The notes beneath the pieces were generated by a model, which was not told the DNA's origin, did not search any database, and saw nothing but the letters and a program-made list of their open reading frames with translations. DNA of 64,000 bases, taken from contig OX381710.1 in assembly GCA_947462335.1 (NCBI GenBank), positions 2,046,001-2,110,000 on the forward strand. Direction: 5' to 3'. This DNA is from Harmothoe impar (Eukaryota; Annelida; Polychaeta; Phyllodocida; Polynoidae). Positions 56,571-64,000 of the stretch are shown piece after piece; position 1 is the first letter of the stretch, and each line of letters opens with the position of its first letter. The translations under genes and the position numbers were made by a program.

Positions 56571-56629
56571 GCCATGCATTGGGGTGGTTGCTAGGCATAG
56601 AACGATTTTGTTGACATGTTGCCAAGCTG

Positions 56630-56790
56630 ATCACCATGATTGGCTGATGAGATCATGTGGCTTACTTCCAAGACCCTTATATTGATGAGACAATCATTAT
56701 GATTGGCTCATGAGGTGATTGGCTCATGAGATCATGTGACTAGTCATGTGACTAGGCATGTGACTGCAAATCCATATAAATACAAGTAAA
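56630..56790 (+). promoter_or_regulatory. RING gene promoter
   Basis: Contains GATTGGCT (inverted CCAAT) three times (about 56638, 56701 and 56718), several CATGTGACT strings, TGCAAAT (56764-56770) and a TATA box TATAAATA (56775-56782), 35-42 bp before the ATG. With the octamer palindrome further upstream, the layout recalls animal histone H2B promoters. Confidence 0.7.
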
Positions 56791-56816
56791 TCTCTCTTCT
56801 CATTACATTTGCAAAA

Positions 56817-57443
56817 ATGGATATCACAGAGCAGGCAAAGAGAGCAAGAGCTGTCCATGCACTAACAGGACTGGTGACATGGGCCAGGCAAATGAGGACA
56901 GAAGTGGGGGATGACACCATTACTGTGACTACTTTCCAAGCTGGGCCAAGCTTTATGGTTGAAGCTTTGGAGGCTACATGTCTTATCAATGATGGGGAGG
57001 CTAAGTGTTGGTATGCTCCAGTGTGTATTCCACAACATGTCTCAAACATCAACACACAGTATGTTCCGGACAGTGATGAAGAAGATGAAGAGGATGATGA
57101 TGATGATTGCCTGCCACCAGTGGACTCTTTCTACCACAAACTATTGCAACAGGTAGATCCAACTCCTGCCACTCCCGTAGAGATGAGAAGCCAATCTCAG
57201 AAGCGACCAAGAGAAGAATGCATCATTTGCACGGGTTCATTGACAGAACCAGCAGAGATGCGAGGGAAGAGGGTGAAGACAGCGACCATGAACTTCTCCA
57301 CTGCCAGGCTTTTAAATCACCCAGACTGTGGCCATGTCTTCCACGCCAGCTGTCTAGAGAGATGGCAAGTTGAGAATGACAGATGTCCATTATGTCGGGC
57401 AGAATTGCGTGCAGGCGAGAACCTATCAGCACTCTATGACTAG
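56817..57443 (+). CDS. RING-H2 finger protein
   Basis: A 208-aa intron-less protein. A C-terminal RING-H2 finger has all eight ligands: C135, C138, C171, H173, H176, C179, C190, C193, with a longer than usual first loop. An acidic run (residues 86-97) and a Lys/Arg stretch precede it. RING-H2 proteins are typically E3 ubiquitin ligases; the N-terminal ~80 residues, which would choose the target, match no family I know. Its promoter has CCAAT, octamer-like and TATA elements, and the 3' end has a histone-type stem-loop rather than AATAAA. Many large DNA viruses carry similar small RING proteins, but host origin cannot be excluded. Confidence 0.88.
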   Translation: MDITEQAKRARAVHALTGLVTWARQMRTEVGDDTITVTTFQAGPSFMVEALEATCLINDGEAKCWYAPVCIPQHVSNINTQYVPDSDEEDEEDDDDDCLPPVDSFYHKLLQQVDPTPATPVEMRSQSQKRPREECIICTGSLTEPAEMRGKRVKTATMNFSTARLLNHPDCGHVFHASCLERWQVENDRCPLCRAELRAGENLSALYD

Positions 57444-57464
57444 AGCACTTAAACCCACAAAAAT

Positions 57465-57480
57465 GGTCCTTTTCAGGGCC
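57465..57480 (+). terminator. Histone-type 3' stem-loop after RING gene
   Basis: GGTCCTTTTCAGGGCC starts 21 nt after the stop codon: a 6-bp stem (one G-U pair) with the canonical TTTC loop. The 5' flank is CCACAAAAAT and the 3' flank is CCCTACTATCCAAAAAG, sharing the TCCAAAA block with the copy at 25161. No AATAAA was seen nearby. Confidence 0.8.
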
Positions 57481-57564
57481 CCCTACTATCCAAAAAGTTC
57501 TACATCTCCTCTGTCTCTGGGGAATATCTTACAACAGGGATCATGTACAAGTACATTTTCTCTT

Positions 57565-58045
57565 TACTTAGCACCCCTTTCTGGTAGTGAGGGCAAGTTT
57601 TGCCTGGTACCCCTGACCGGTGGTGAGTGCAAGCTTTGCCTGGTACCCTTGTCTGGTGGTGTGGGCAAATTTTGCCTCGTATTACCTAACGGGGTTGAGG
57701 CCAGTGTTTTCCTGGTTCCCCAATTTGGTAGTGAGGGCAAGTTCTGCCTGGTACAGCATAATGGCTGTGAGGGCAGACATTGTGTGGTACCCCTTCCTGG
57801 TCGTGATGGCAAGCTTTGCCTGGTACCCCTTCCTGGTCGTGAGGACAAATTTTGCCTTGTACCCCTGTCTGGTGGTGAGGGCAAGCTTTGCCTGGTACCC
57901 CTTTCTGGTGGTGTGAAGGCAGTACCCCTGTCTGGTGGTTAGAGAAACTTTTGCCTGGTACTACCTAGCGGGGGTGAGGGCAGTCTTTGCCTGGTACCCC
58001 TTTGTGATGGTGAGGGCAATCTCTGCCTGGTACCCCTGGCTGGTT
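57565..58045. repeat. 39-bp GGTACC-rich minisatellite
   Basis: About 12 imperfect units containing GAGGGCAAGCTTTGCCTGGT followed by ACCCCT and TCTGGTGGT. The 39-bp length keeps frames open (13-residue periodicity), so the apparent plus and minus proteins here are artefacts. Confidence 0.92.
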
Positions 58046-58360
58046 GCCAACCATAGAATAGCTTTGTTGACATGTTTCTAAGAGGAAATAGTAAAGACTA
58101 AGAAAGTCAATTGGTACTGTAAATAACCAGGGTCTCAATTAACCATGAGTGATTATGATATCTTGTCACAACGGACAGAAATACAGTTAGTACTCTTCCA
58201 TTCTAACCGGTCCTACAACTTGTCAGATCCTTGTCCTAAGCCTACCTACCCCCTGTATGTGACCCATGATCAGGTACATTGTTACAATCCAGAGCCTCAA
58301 AGTATTTCCGCTTAGCAACATGTCAACATAATTCATCTGTGCCTAGCAACTAGTCACCTC
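58046..58360. repeat. Two relic 148-bp satellite monomers
   Basis: GGTTGCCAACCATAGAATAG...TTTGTTGACATGTTTCTAAG (58046-58090) is a diverged partial monomer in array orientation. CTTAGCAACATGTCAACAT...GCCTAGCAAC (58311-58350) is another in the opposite orientation. They sit beyond the RING gene, outside the arrays. Confidence 0.6.
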
Positions 58361-58504
58361 CCCTGTCTAGGACTGGTGAATTCACAGGTTGGTTGGCGGA
58401 GGAGTTTCAGGCACTCAACAGATAGATAGGCAGGTAGTTTGGGGGGTGGAGGGAGTTGGACAGTTGAACTCACCCTGTCCATGGAAAGATCCATTGTGAC
58501 AGCC

Positions 58505-58560
58505 AATCAGTGATCCATGTTTGGGGTGCATTCTGGGTTCCAAGAGGGGTATATAAGGAG
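58505..58560 (+). promoter_or_regulatory. CCAAT-TATA promoter of basic protein gene
   Basis: CCAATCAG (about 58503) and GGTATATAAGGAG (about 58549-58561) lie upstream of the ATG at 58615. The remaining stretch from 58361 to 58500 shows no gene. Confidence 0.65.
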
Positions 58561-58614
58561 CAACTCACCAGTTCTCCACCCTATTTCAACCTTGCTATAG
58601 AGTAATCAACAAAG

Positions 58615-59049
58615 ATGGATATCTTGGCTCAAGCAATGGAGGTGTCAGGAATACAAGTGGATGAACAGCCTCTGAAGAGTAGAGTAAGAGCAGGACTACC
58701 AACTGTCAGAGCTATGCTGAACGAAAGGAGGAACCTACCTCAGGGATTCAAGGAGAAAAGGCAGCGCGTCTCAAGAAAAAGAAGTCATCACATGTTAAGC
58801 ACAAGCAGCTCGACATGTGTTACAAGGAAGTGTTCATCACCAACGGAATCCCCTAAACAGGCAAAGAGCACTGATCCGACAACACTGAATACTGCCAACA
58901 TGGCGCATGGATCACATGATGTGGGTGTCGACATGCTGTATGATGTACTATTCCCTAATGATAGTGACTTGACAATTTCAGAACTAGAGGAAAGGCTGAA
59001 CACCATGACACATGAACTTCAGCTTCTCACAGAGAAGCAAGCCCTGTAA
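58615..59049 (+). CDS. Small basic protein with C-terminal coiled coil
   Basis: A 144-aa intron-less frame starting MDILAQAMEVSGIQVDEQPL. A strongly basic region (residues 46-58, KEKRQRVSRKRSH) suggests nuclear localisation or nucleic-acid binding. It is followed by a Ser/Thr-rich linker and a C-terminal helix with heptad-like leucines (ISELEERLNTMTHELQLLTE). A CCAAT-TATA promoter lies 55 bp upstream, and AATAAA is at 59221-59226. The layout loosely recalls a basic-region plus coiled-coil regulator, but it is not a standard bZIP. The nucleotides for AMEVSGIQ resemble a string repeated in the 30-45 kb block. Confidence 0.7.
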   Translation: MDILAQAMEVSGIQVDEQPLKSRVRAGLPTVRAMLNERRNLPQGFKEKRQRVSRKRSHHMLSTSSSTCVTRKCSSPTESPKQAKSTDPTTLNTANMAHGSHDVGVDMLYDVLFPNDSDLTISELEERLNTMTHELQLLTEKQAL

Positions 59050-59308
59050 CAAACTTCTGAAGACAATTTCATACACTATGGCTGTACATACCCATCACTC
59101 ACTCTCATTATTCTTAACTATTCATCTTGGTCATATCTCTAATTGTATTGAAACCTCCTTCATGTGTAACTGTTTGAATGAGAGGAAATCATCTGTGTAA
59201 ATGCATCAGTTTTTTCTGCAAATAAATGAAATGAGAAGAACCTTGCTTGTTGTGACATTGAAAAGATCAGACAAACATTTCGATTCATAGTTTTTATTCA
59301 TCATGCAA

Positions 59309-59791
59309 TCACTTATCAAACATCAATGATAGACATATAGTTGTCAAAATAAGAGCAGCTGTGATTAATAATCCTTTCTTGATCTTTTCTTCTCTGCATA
59401 CTGGGAAGTAAGCTTCCATCTGTTCAAATGACCCGTGTTCCTCCACCCACTTTCCCCACTTGATCATCAGGAAGACATCCATTGTCCCTGCAAAGCTGGT
59501 GATATCAACTTGCACACCTTCTTCCTTGTAGATCTTGACCAAATAGGCTCCAACTATGTAGACGACAAGGATACGAGCCCAGCTGCAGGTATTGTCAGTG
59601 AATATGTCTTTGGCAGTGGAGAGGAAAGTAGACTCCAGGGACCTTCCAGTCACCATCAATGTTTTCAGGGTGAGGGAGAAGGTTAATTCATGCTTCTGTA
59701 TGACATCATCCACAGCTGATCTCAGTCTTTTCCTCAGTCTGCATTGTTCACCCAAGATGTACAACACTATATCCTCTGCAGGAGATGCCAT
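59309..59791 (-). CDS. Bcl-2-like apoptosis regulator
   Basis: A 160-aa intron-less protein. A BH1-like block, CSWARILVVYIVGAYLV (residues 69-85), keeps the W-x-R core in which the Arg normally contacts BH3 ligands, with Ala for the usual Gly. A BH2-like block, KWVEEHGSFEQMEAYF, is at about 114-129. A weak BH3-like LMVTG is at 45-49. A C-terminal hydrophobic tail (LLITAALILTTICLSLMF) fits anchoring in mitochondrial or ER membrane. It is shorter than most animal Bcl-2 proteins and lacks an obvious BH4, which is common in virus-encoded homologues. A survival-promoting role is likely but unproven. A TATA-like TTTAAATA and octamer elements lie upstream; AATAAA is next to the stop (59291-59297 as TTTTATT). 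Confidence 0.75.
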   Translation of the reverse strand: MASPAEDIVLYILGEQCRLRKRLRSAVDDVIQKHELTFSLTLKTLMVTGRSLESTFLSTAKDIFTDNTCSWARILVVYIVGAYLVKIYKEEGVQVDITSFAGTMDVFLMIKWGKWVEEHGSFEQMEAYFPVCREEKIKKGLLITAALILTTICLSLMFDK

Positions 59792-59839
59792 TGCTAGCAG
59801 TTAGGTGTCTTGCCCTTGTTTGACTCATCTGCTGGCCAA

Positions 59840-59905
59840 CATGTATTTAAAGGGATCTTTATATGCAAAGCAGATCACATGACCTGATTTGCATATAAGC
59901 AGTAC
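59840..59905 (-). promoter_or_regulatory. Octamer/TATA promoter of the Bcl-2-like gene
   Basis: On the minus strand: ATGCAAATCAGGTCATGTGATCTGC, shown here as octamer ATGCAAAT then CATGTGATC, followed by TTTGCATATAAAGAT and TTTAAATACA, about 50 bp upstream of the ATG. It combines the same elements as the left gene island. Confidence 0.65.
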
Positions 59906-60002
59906 CAAATCAGCATTCATGTCTAGGTGAGAGAACTTTCCATCACAGCATTGTCACAAAAATGAGTCAGCGAAATTGTCTTCAATTGAAAAGTATTTAT
60001 TT

Positions 60003-60778
60003 TCACTTCATCAAATCAAGCATGCTATGGAACTGCAGTGGGTTGTCCAGCCATTCTCCTCTGGCGAAGTTTGCCACCAGTTGATACATGGGACATCTGG
60101 CCGAGTTGAAACGTTGTGGCAGGATGGGATCGATCATGTTTATCAGCTGTTGGGGCAGAGGGAGTTTGTCTACAGCATGTCTAAAGTCCTTCCTAAGCAA
60201 GCCTTTTATCAATGTCACACAGCTGCTTTGAAGACTAAATCCCTGACCGAACTTGAACTTTTCCAACACGGCCTTGGCCTCTCTCTGTGCAGTGCGGGAC
60301 CTCTCCTTCTCATCAAAATGGATGCTGTCGATGCACTGTTGCATTTTAGGAGGATGAAGGTATGACCTGTAGTAACAGCACTGATACATGTAGTAGCAGT
60401 CACCTACACTCCAAATCCAGTTTGGGTGGTGTTTCTTTTCTAACTGTTTCATCATCTCCTTGCGTCTTTTACATTCACAGTCCATATGTGGAAACTCCTG
60501 CATGTACAAAACCAATATCGGGCCTACTTCTCGACTCATCTGTGAAGGAAACTCCTTCTTGTCAGGCCAGGCATACGGAGTCAAGAAAAAAATTCCCACA
60601 GGGCCTTCTCCCAGGGCCCAAATGACACAACCTCTTTCCCCTTTCTTCCCACCTCGCCATATAAGTTTTGGCATGCCTCTATCCATTCCTCCCTCGCAAG
60701 ATCATCCCAATACGTTTTCACCTGACAGCTGTTGAAGGGTCTTTCTGCTACAAGTTGCCATTCTTTTCTTGGATCCAT
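60003..60778 (-). pseudogene. Family D protein with one frameshift
   Basis: The start MDPRKEWQLVAERPF (60778) aligns with the start of the paralogue at 61627. The frame runs to ALWEFFS and stops at a 7-A run (plus strand 60586-60592). Continuing in another frame from that run, family motifs follow: TPYAWPDKKEFPSQ, DEKERSRTAQREAKAVLEKF, KFGQGFSLQSSCVTLIKGL, and CPMYQLVANFARGEWLDNPL. The homopolymer suggests a sequencing error, a recent mutation, or programmed slippage. A TTTATTTT poly(A)-type signal lies next to the 3' end. Function unknown. Confidence 0.7.
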
Positions 60779-60856
60779 CTTGGCACTTTGGTTTTCCAGC
60801 AAGAGAAGTTAAAGAAGAGGGTGCAAAATGCAATTCATGGAAAATTTTGTTTATAA

Positions 60857-61627
60857 TCACTTTATTGATTCAATGATGTTCTCTAACCGCAGTGGATCGT
60901 CTAGCCATCGTCCACTGGCAAAATCTGCCACCATTTTATACATGGGACAATTGGCAGAGTCAAAATATGTTGTTATGATGGGATCGATCATGTTCATCAT
61001 CAGTTCAGGCAAAGGAAGTGTGTCAACAGCATGCGAAAACTCAATGTCAGAATTTTTCAACACGAGGCCTTTTATCACACTCACACAACTGCTTTGAAGA
61101 GTGAATCCCTGCCCAAACTTTAGCTTTTCCAGCACTGCTTTGGCCTCTCTCTGTGCAGTGCAGGACCTCTCCTTCTCGTCCATGCAAGTGCTCACTAGCA
61201 AGTCTTGAATGTCATTAAGACATTGTAGCAACTGACCAGAAATGATCATGTATTCGAATGGATATAACATTGCCCCTGAACTTGTATCTGCTCCTGTTTC
61301 GACTTTCCACATTTTCTCAATGATCTCCTGTTGCGTGCGCTGCATATCTGGAAGTTCCTTCAAATACGACATGACTTCTGGGGCGAAGGCTAAACTAAGA
61401 TCTGAAGGAATTTCACCACAGTCACGCCAAGCATATGGGGCCAAGAAAAAGAACTCCAACAAAGTCTTTTCCCTTGACACCACCTCCGTTCCGATGAAGT
61501 CCAGGCACGCCTCTATCCATTTCTCCTTTGTCAAGTCCTTCCAGTGTTTCTTCACCTCGCATGCATCATATGGTTCTGTGTCTCCTGCTGCTTGAAATGC
61601 AACTTGCTTTTCCTTTCTTTGACTCAT
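60857..61627 (-). CDS. Family D protein, intact copy
   Basis: A 256-aa intron-less frame from the ATG at 61627 (MSQRKEKQVAFQAAGD). Blocks shared with the 60003 copy: W..L..E.WIEAC, EFFFLAPYAW, DEKERSCTAQREAKAVLEKL, KFGQGFTLQSSCVSVIKGL, LPLPELMMNMIDPII, and CPMYKMVADFASGRWLDDPL. It is probably helical and soluble; no known domain is recognised. Spacing to its neighbours is very tight (76 bp to the next gene start and 78 bp to the upstream stop), leaving little room for a promoter except within the flanking gene ends. TTTATT poly(A) signal at about 60862. Confidence 0.78.
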   Translation of the reverse strand: MSQRKEKQVAFQAAGDTEPYDACEVKKHWKDLTKEKWIEACLDFIGTEVVSREKTLLEFFFLAPYAWRDCGEIPSDLSLAFAPEVMSYLKELPDMQRTQQEIIEKMWKVETGADTSSGAMLYPFEYMIISGQLLQCLNDIQDLLVSTCMDEKERSCTAQREAKAVLEKLKFGQGFTLQSSCVSVIKGLVLKNSDIEFSHAVDTLPLPELMMNMIDPIITTYFDSANCPMYKMVADFASGRWLDDPLRLENIIESIK

Positions 61628-61703
61628 TTTGGGACTTTGGGTTTGTTGCAAGCAAGAGACACTTCGATTTAACGGGAGGGTTCATAAATCGGATTTACAC
61701 GTC

Positions 61704-62324
61704 CTATCCTGACCACCCATAGAAAGGCCATAAATGATATTGGTCTTGATCTATCCATGTGCATCTGTACATCAGACCATTTAACATCTCTCTGAATGCC
61801 TCAGAAGAAACAACTTCTGTGAAATCAAATAAATCTGCATTGTGATCTTTGCTGTCGCGAAAGAGAGCATGAAATTGTGGTGATTCTGCAACTGTTCTGT
61901 GCTGTCCAGTTTTCTCTAGGATCCTGTCACCATAAACAACTATCTGAATGAAGCAATAGTCTTTCCCATCACTCTGTGATGTCGTCCATGGATGACAGAT
62001 GAAATAGTCTGTGCCGCATGGTAGTATGTGTATGAAGTCTAATATGCAAGTCAATAGTTTCTTCAAGCTTTCGGGCAAGGTCACAGCATCACACAATTGC
62101 CATTCTTCCAGATTGTGAGTGCGCAACATGACATCAATCACCTCCCCAGCATACTCCACCTCGATTGGAATGCGTACATCATATGTATTTGTGTAGAAGA
62201 AGGAATCATCCCTTGAAAACACCTGCCATTCGTCCTCAGTTCTATCCTGCAGGATCTGTAACAGATGATAAAATTCCCTTTCCACAGTTTCTAGTTCATA
62301 GTCTTCAGTTGCCATGTCTGTCAT
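61704..62324 (-). CDS. Family C (WPFxGW) protein, right-island copy
   Basis: A 206-aa intron-less frame starting MTDMATEDYELETVEREFYH. The C-terminus EAFREMLNGLMYRC...LWPFYGWSG carries the signature of the genes at 22747 and 24655, more than 36 kb away across the repeat block. The centre has hydrophobic, strand-like segments and a CHPWTTSQSDGKDY stretch. Neither a histone-type stem-loop nor a clear AATAAA is visible after the stop, so its 3' end may lie inside the next gene. Function unknown. Confidence 0.75.
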   Translation of the reverse strand: MTDMATEDYELETVEREFYHLLQILQDRTEDEWQVFSRDDSFFYTNTYDVRIPIEVEYAGEVIDVMLRTHNLEEWQLCDAVTLPESLKKLLTCILDFIHILPCGTDYFICHPWTTSQSDGKDYCFIQIVVYGDRILEKTGQHRTVAESPQFHALFRDSKDHNADLFDFTEVVSSEAFREMLNGLMYRCTWIDQDQYHLWPFYGWSG

Positions 62325-62559
62325 ATTTGATTCATTATTTCACTAACATCGGCAAACTGCCTATCTAAAAATTCAGATTTGCTGTCCCCCCCTCATTGAG
62401 AGAGAAGATGGACTGTGCACAGCTACAAACGCAAATGAGGGTCAATTGACTATGATGGTAAAAAGAACTCAAATGAGAGAAAGCAGAGTAATATAACATG
62501 GTGAAAGTAGAATTTGTATTTCACAGACGACACACAAGCATACGTCAGGTCTTTGAGAA

Positions 62560-62577
62560 CCCCCTTGTAATAGGGGG
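62560..62577 (+). promoter_or_regulatory. GC-rich hairpin just before a start codon
   Basis: CCCCCT and AGGGGG arms around TGTAAT end three bases before the ATG at 62581. It could affect translation initiation; position is the only evidence. Confidence 0.4.
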
Positions 62578-62580
62578 AGA

Positions 62581-62787
62581 ATGGCGAATGTGTACAAGCA
62601 ACAGTTGACAAAATCTCTGAGGGTATGGATGAACGAAATAGTTATCACTCTGCAATCTTGCATCCTTCGTCTAGAGAAGCTGGTTCATTCGAGTGATCTC
62701 GAGAAGATCCAGGAGCTAGAAAAGAAGATAAACGAACAGGAAAAAGAAATCACCATTCTTCAAGAACGGCTCGAACATGGGAAATAA
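62581..62787 (+). CDS. Small coiled-coil protein
   Basis: A 68-aa frame starting MANVYKQQLTKSLRVWMNEI. The C-terminal half is a charged helix (LEKIQELEKKINEQEKEITI) with heptad spacing, so it probably dimerises. It could instead be the first exon of a gene continuing into the next frame 30 nt downstream, but no consensus splice sites were seen. No homologue recognised. Confidence 0.5.
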   Translation: MANVYKQQLTKSLRVWMNEIVITLQSCILRLEKLVHSSDLEKIQELEKKINEQEKEITILQERLEHGK

Positions 62788-62817
62788 AACATAACAAACC
62801 ATATTGCCTATCATTCC

Positions 62818-63045
62818 ATGATCATATCTGAATTCAATTTCAATGGATGCATCTTGCTTCATACTTATGAGTGCCCTGCTATGAGATTGAGAGAAATGGA
62901 TCTTCTGCAAGAACACATTGTCCTAGCCAAGAAGAAAGAGGTACAGCGAAAAACCAAACAAGACAATGTGTGTATCTACTGGAGGGAAAAGCAGAAGTCA
63001 GGAGGGATGCATTGCCCATGTGAGGCATGCAAGAAAGAAAAGTGA
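62818..63045 (+). CDS. Small Cys-containing basic protein
   Basis: A 75-aa frame with basic helical sequence (AKKKEVQRKTKQD) and a C-terminal HCPCEACKKEK cluster that might bind metal. AATAAAG at about 63051 supports a transcript end. The first ~20 codons are not obviously protein-like, so the ATG at 62881 or 62899 (MRLREMDLLQEH) may be the real start, or the segment may be the 3' exon of the preceding gene. Confidence 0.45.
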   Translation: MIISEFNFNGCILLHTYECPAMRLREMDLLQEHIVLAKKKEVQRKTKQDNVCIYWREKQKSGGMHCPCEACKKEK

Positions 63046-63168
63046 ACACCAATAAAGAGCCAAAATCAAAGTTATCCGTGTCCTCATTAATTGGGCTTTC
63101 TAGCTGTACATTAGAATTCTATTTCTCTAAGAAATAACCAAACTTCTTTTTAAAAAAAAATCATTTCT

Positions 63169-64000
63169 TTATTCTGGGGAATACCAATAATCACATATCG
63201 AATCATCATATGACTGATCAGGATTATTGTCTGCTTGTACCTCCATCCATTCTCTCACCATTCTGTTGGTCTCCTTATACCTGATCATTCTCTCATCAAT
63301 TTCCTGATAGAATGTTTTTTTTTGTTTACATACTGCCACGAAAAGCATGCGATATCTTTTCCGTTGTACCACCCAGTCCGGAGCAATTTCAAACACTTTG
63401 TCATCTAGTTGCTTCTTGTACATGGGTGTAAACGAATACCTTCTTATGTTCTTGGAGAAGTTCGGATCTTTCAGATATCTGTCCATCCACTCTGCACTGG
63501 TAACTGGCCAATATTCATTGGTCTCATCTTCAGTGACATGGGTCTTTTTGTGCTTGACAAATTTTGGCTTGACATTGCCATATATTTCCATAAAATCATC
63601 CTTCACCATGCGTGTTATCCATGGATCTGAATAAACCCTGAGATACACAACTCCATTTTCCTCAAAGTCATCATCAGTCAACTCTGGCTGATCCATTGGT
63701 TTTATTTCATTTTCCGTGCACAATGTATTATCATCCAGTGTGGTTTCTGCTGAACAATCCATAGTTACTGCATCTGCACCCATGGATTCCTTTTGTGTAT
63801 CGTGTATCATTTCAGCGTTTCCTTCTGGTGGATGCCCACCCACTACTGGCTCGGATGGCACTGCACATTCCTCTTCCTTATCCAGTACCATCCCATCATC
63901 TTTGTGCAACATTGCTTCGTTCTTCAGAACTTGTTCTCTTTCCAACTTTTTCTTTTCCTTGCGTTTCTCATAGTATATCTTCCTTTTTTCAGACAGTTGC
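63169..64000 (-). CDS. Partial gene at window edge, charged protein
   Basis: A minus-strand frame that stays open from the stop at 63169 to the end of the window, so the 5' part lies beyond it. The visible ~276 residues start with a Lys/Glu-rich helix, then an acidic, low-complexity region, then a region with Trp and Tyr (DPWITRMVKDDFMEIYG, EYWPVTSAEWMDRYLKDPNF, DWVVQRKRYRMLFVAV) and end in DSICDYWYSPE. AATAAAG (plus-strand CTTTATT, about 63167) overlaps the stop region. No domain recognised. Confidence 0.7.
   Translation of the reverse strand, partial: QLSEKRKIYYEKRKEKKKLEREQVLKNEAMLHKDDGMVLDKEEECAVPSEPVVGGHPPEGNAEMIHDTQKESMGADAVTMDCSAETTLDDNTLCTENEIKPMDQPELTDDDFEENGVVYLRVYSDPWITRMVKDDFMEIYGNVKPKFVKHKKTHVTEDETNEYWPVTSAEWMDRYLKDPNFSKNIRRYSFTPMYKKQLDDKVFEIAPDWVVQRKRYRMLFVAVCKQKKTFYQEIDERMIRYKETNRMVREWMEVQADNNPDQSYDDSICDYWYSPE

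Noticed and set aside
57370..57942. A 190-aa protein with a CLVPLSGGEGK 13-residue repeat
   Set aside because: It begins inside the RING gene in another frame and consists of the 39-bp minisatellite. Other frames and the minus strand are equally open.

Overview
The window reads as nuclear DNA of an invertebrate animal. The supporting signs are a tRNA-Phe gene with split Pol III boxes, spliced C-type lectin exons, a tandem death-domain exon, CCAAT/TATA promoters, AATAAA poly(A) signals and very heavy satellite content. Death-domain and C-type-lectin richness plus dense minisatellites would fit amphioxus or another marine invertebrate, but that assignment is a guess.

Layout. (1) 1-6.3 kb: a tandem death-domain exon (-), short direct repeats with a TATA box, and a badly decayed protein-primed family B DNA polymerase (+). 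(2) 6.3-12.6 kb: host-like sequence with a two-exon C-type lectin domain (-), a small MITE, a long palindrome, a 77-bp minisatellite and a tRNA-Phe gene, the last two lying between inverted copies of a gene 3' flank. (3) 12.6-25.2 kb: a dense island of mostly intron-less, mostly minus-strand genes of unfamiliar families. Family A has three two-domain proteins with basic tails. Family B has four intact or shortened members, two pseudogenes and a chimeric membrane protein. Family C has two proteins ending in a WPFxGW motif. One further gene is broken. (4) 26-56.6 kb: about 30 kb of nested repeats: 24-bp and 13-bp minisatellites, 906-bp, 1,223-bp and 2,707-bp tandem duplications, a ~290-bp module repeated through 15 kb, and ~66 copies of a 148-bp satellite. 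(5) 56.8-64 kb: a second compact gene island with a RING-H2 protein, a small basic protein, a Bcl-2-like protein with a membrane anchor, a two-member family D, a third WPFxGW protein, small coiled-coil proteins and a partial gene at the edge.

The two islands share a paralogue family (C) and the same promoter vocabulary: octamer ATTTGCAT/ATGCAAAT, a CACRTGACATCAT element, a TATA box, sometimes CCAAT. They therefore look like one element or gene complex split by repeat expansion. Compact genes with private promoters and terminators, lineage-specific families, a Bcl-2 homologue and a RING protein resemble an integrated large DNA virus or giant mobile element. No capsid, terminase, integrase or intact polymerase is visible, so a fast-evolving host cluster remains possible.

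The most unusual signal is at mRNA 3' ends. The RING gene and one WPFxGW gene lack a nearby AATAAA but carry, 14-21 nt after their stop codons, a 16-nt stem-loop fitting the replication-dependent histone mRNA consensus. The two copies share downstream flanks. A degenerate third copy stands alone. With octamer/CCAAT/TATA promoters this suggests non-histone genes wired for histone-like, S-phase-type expression.
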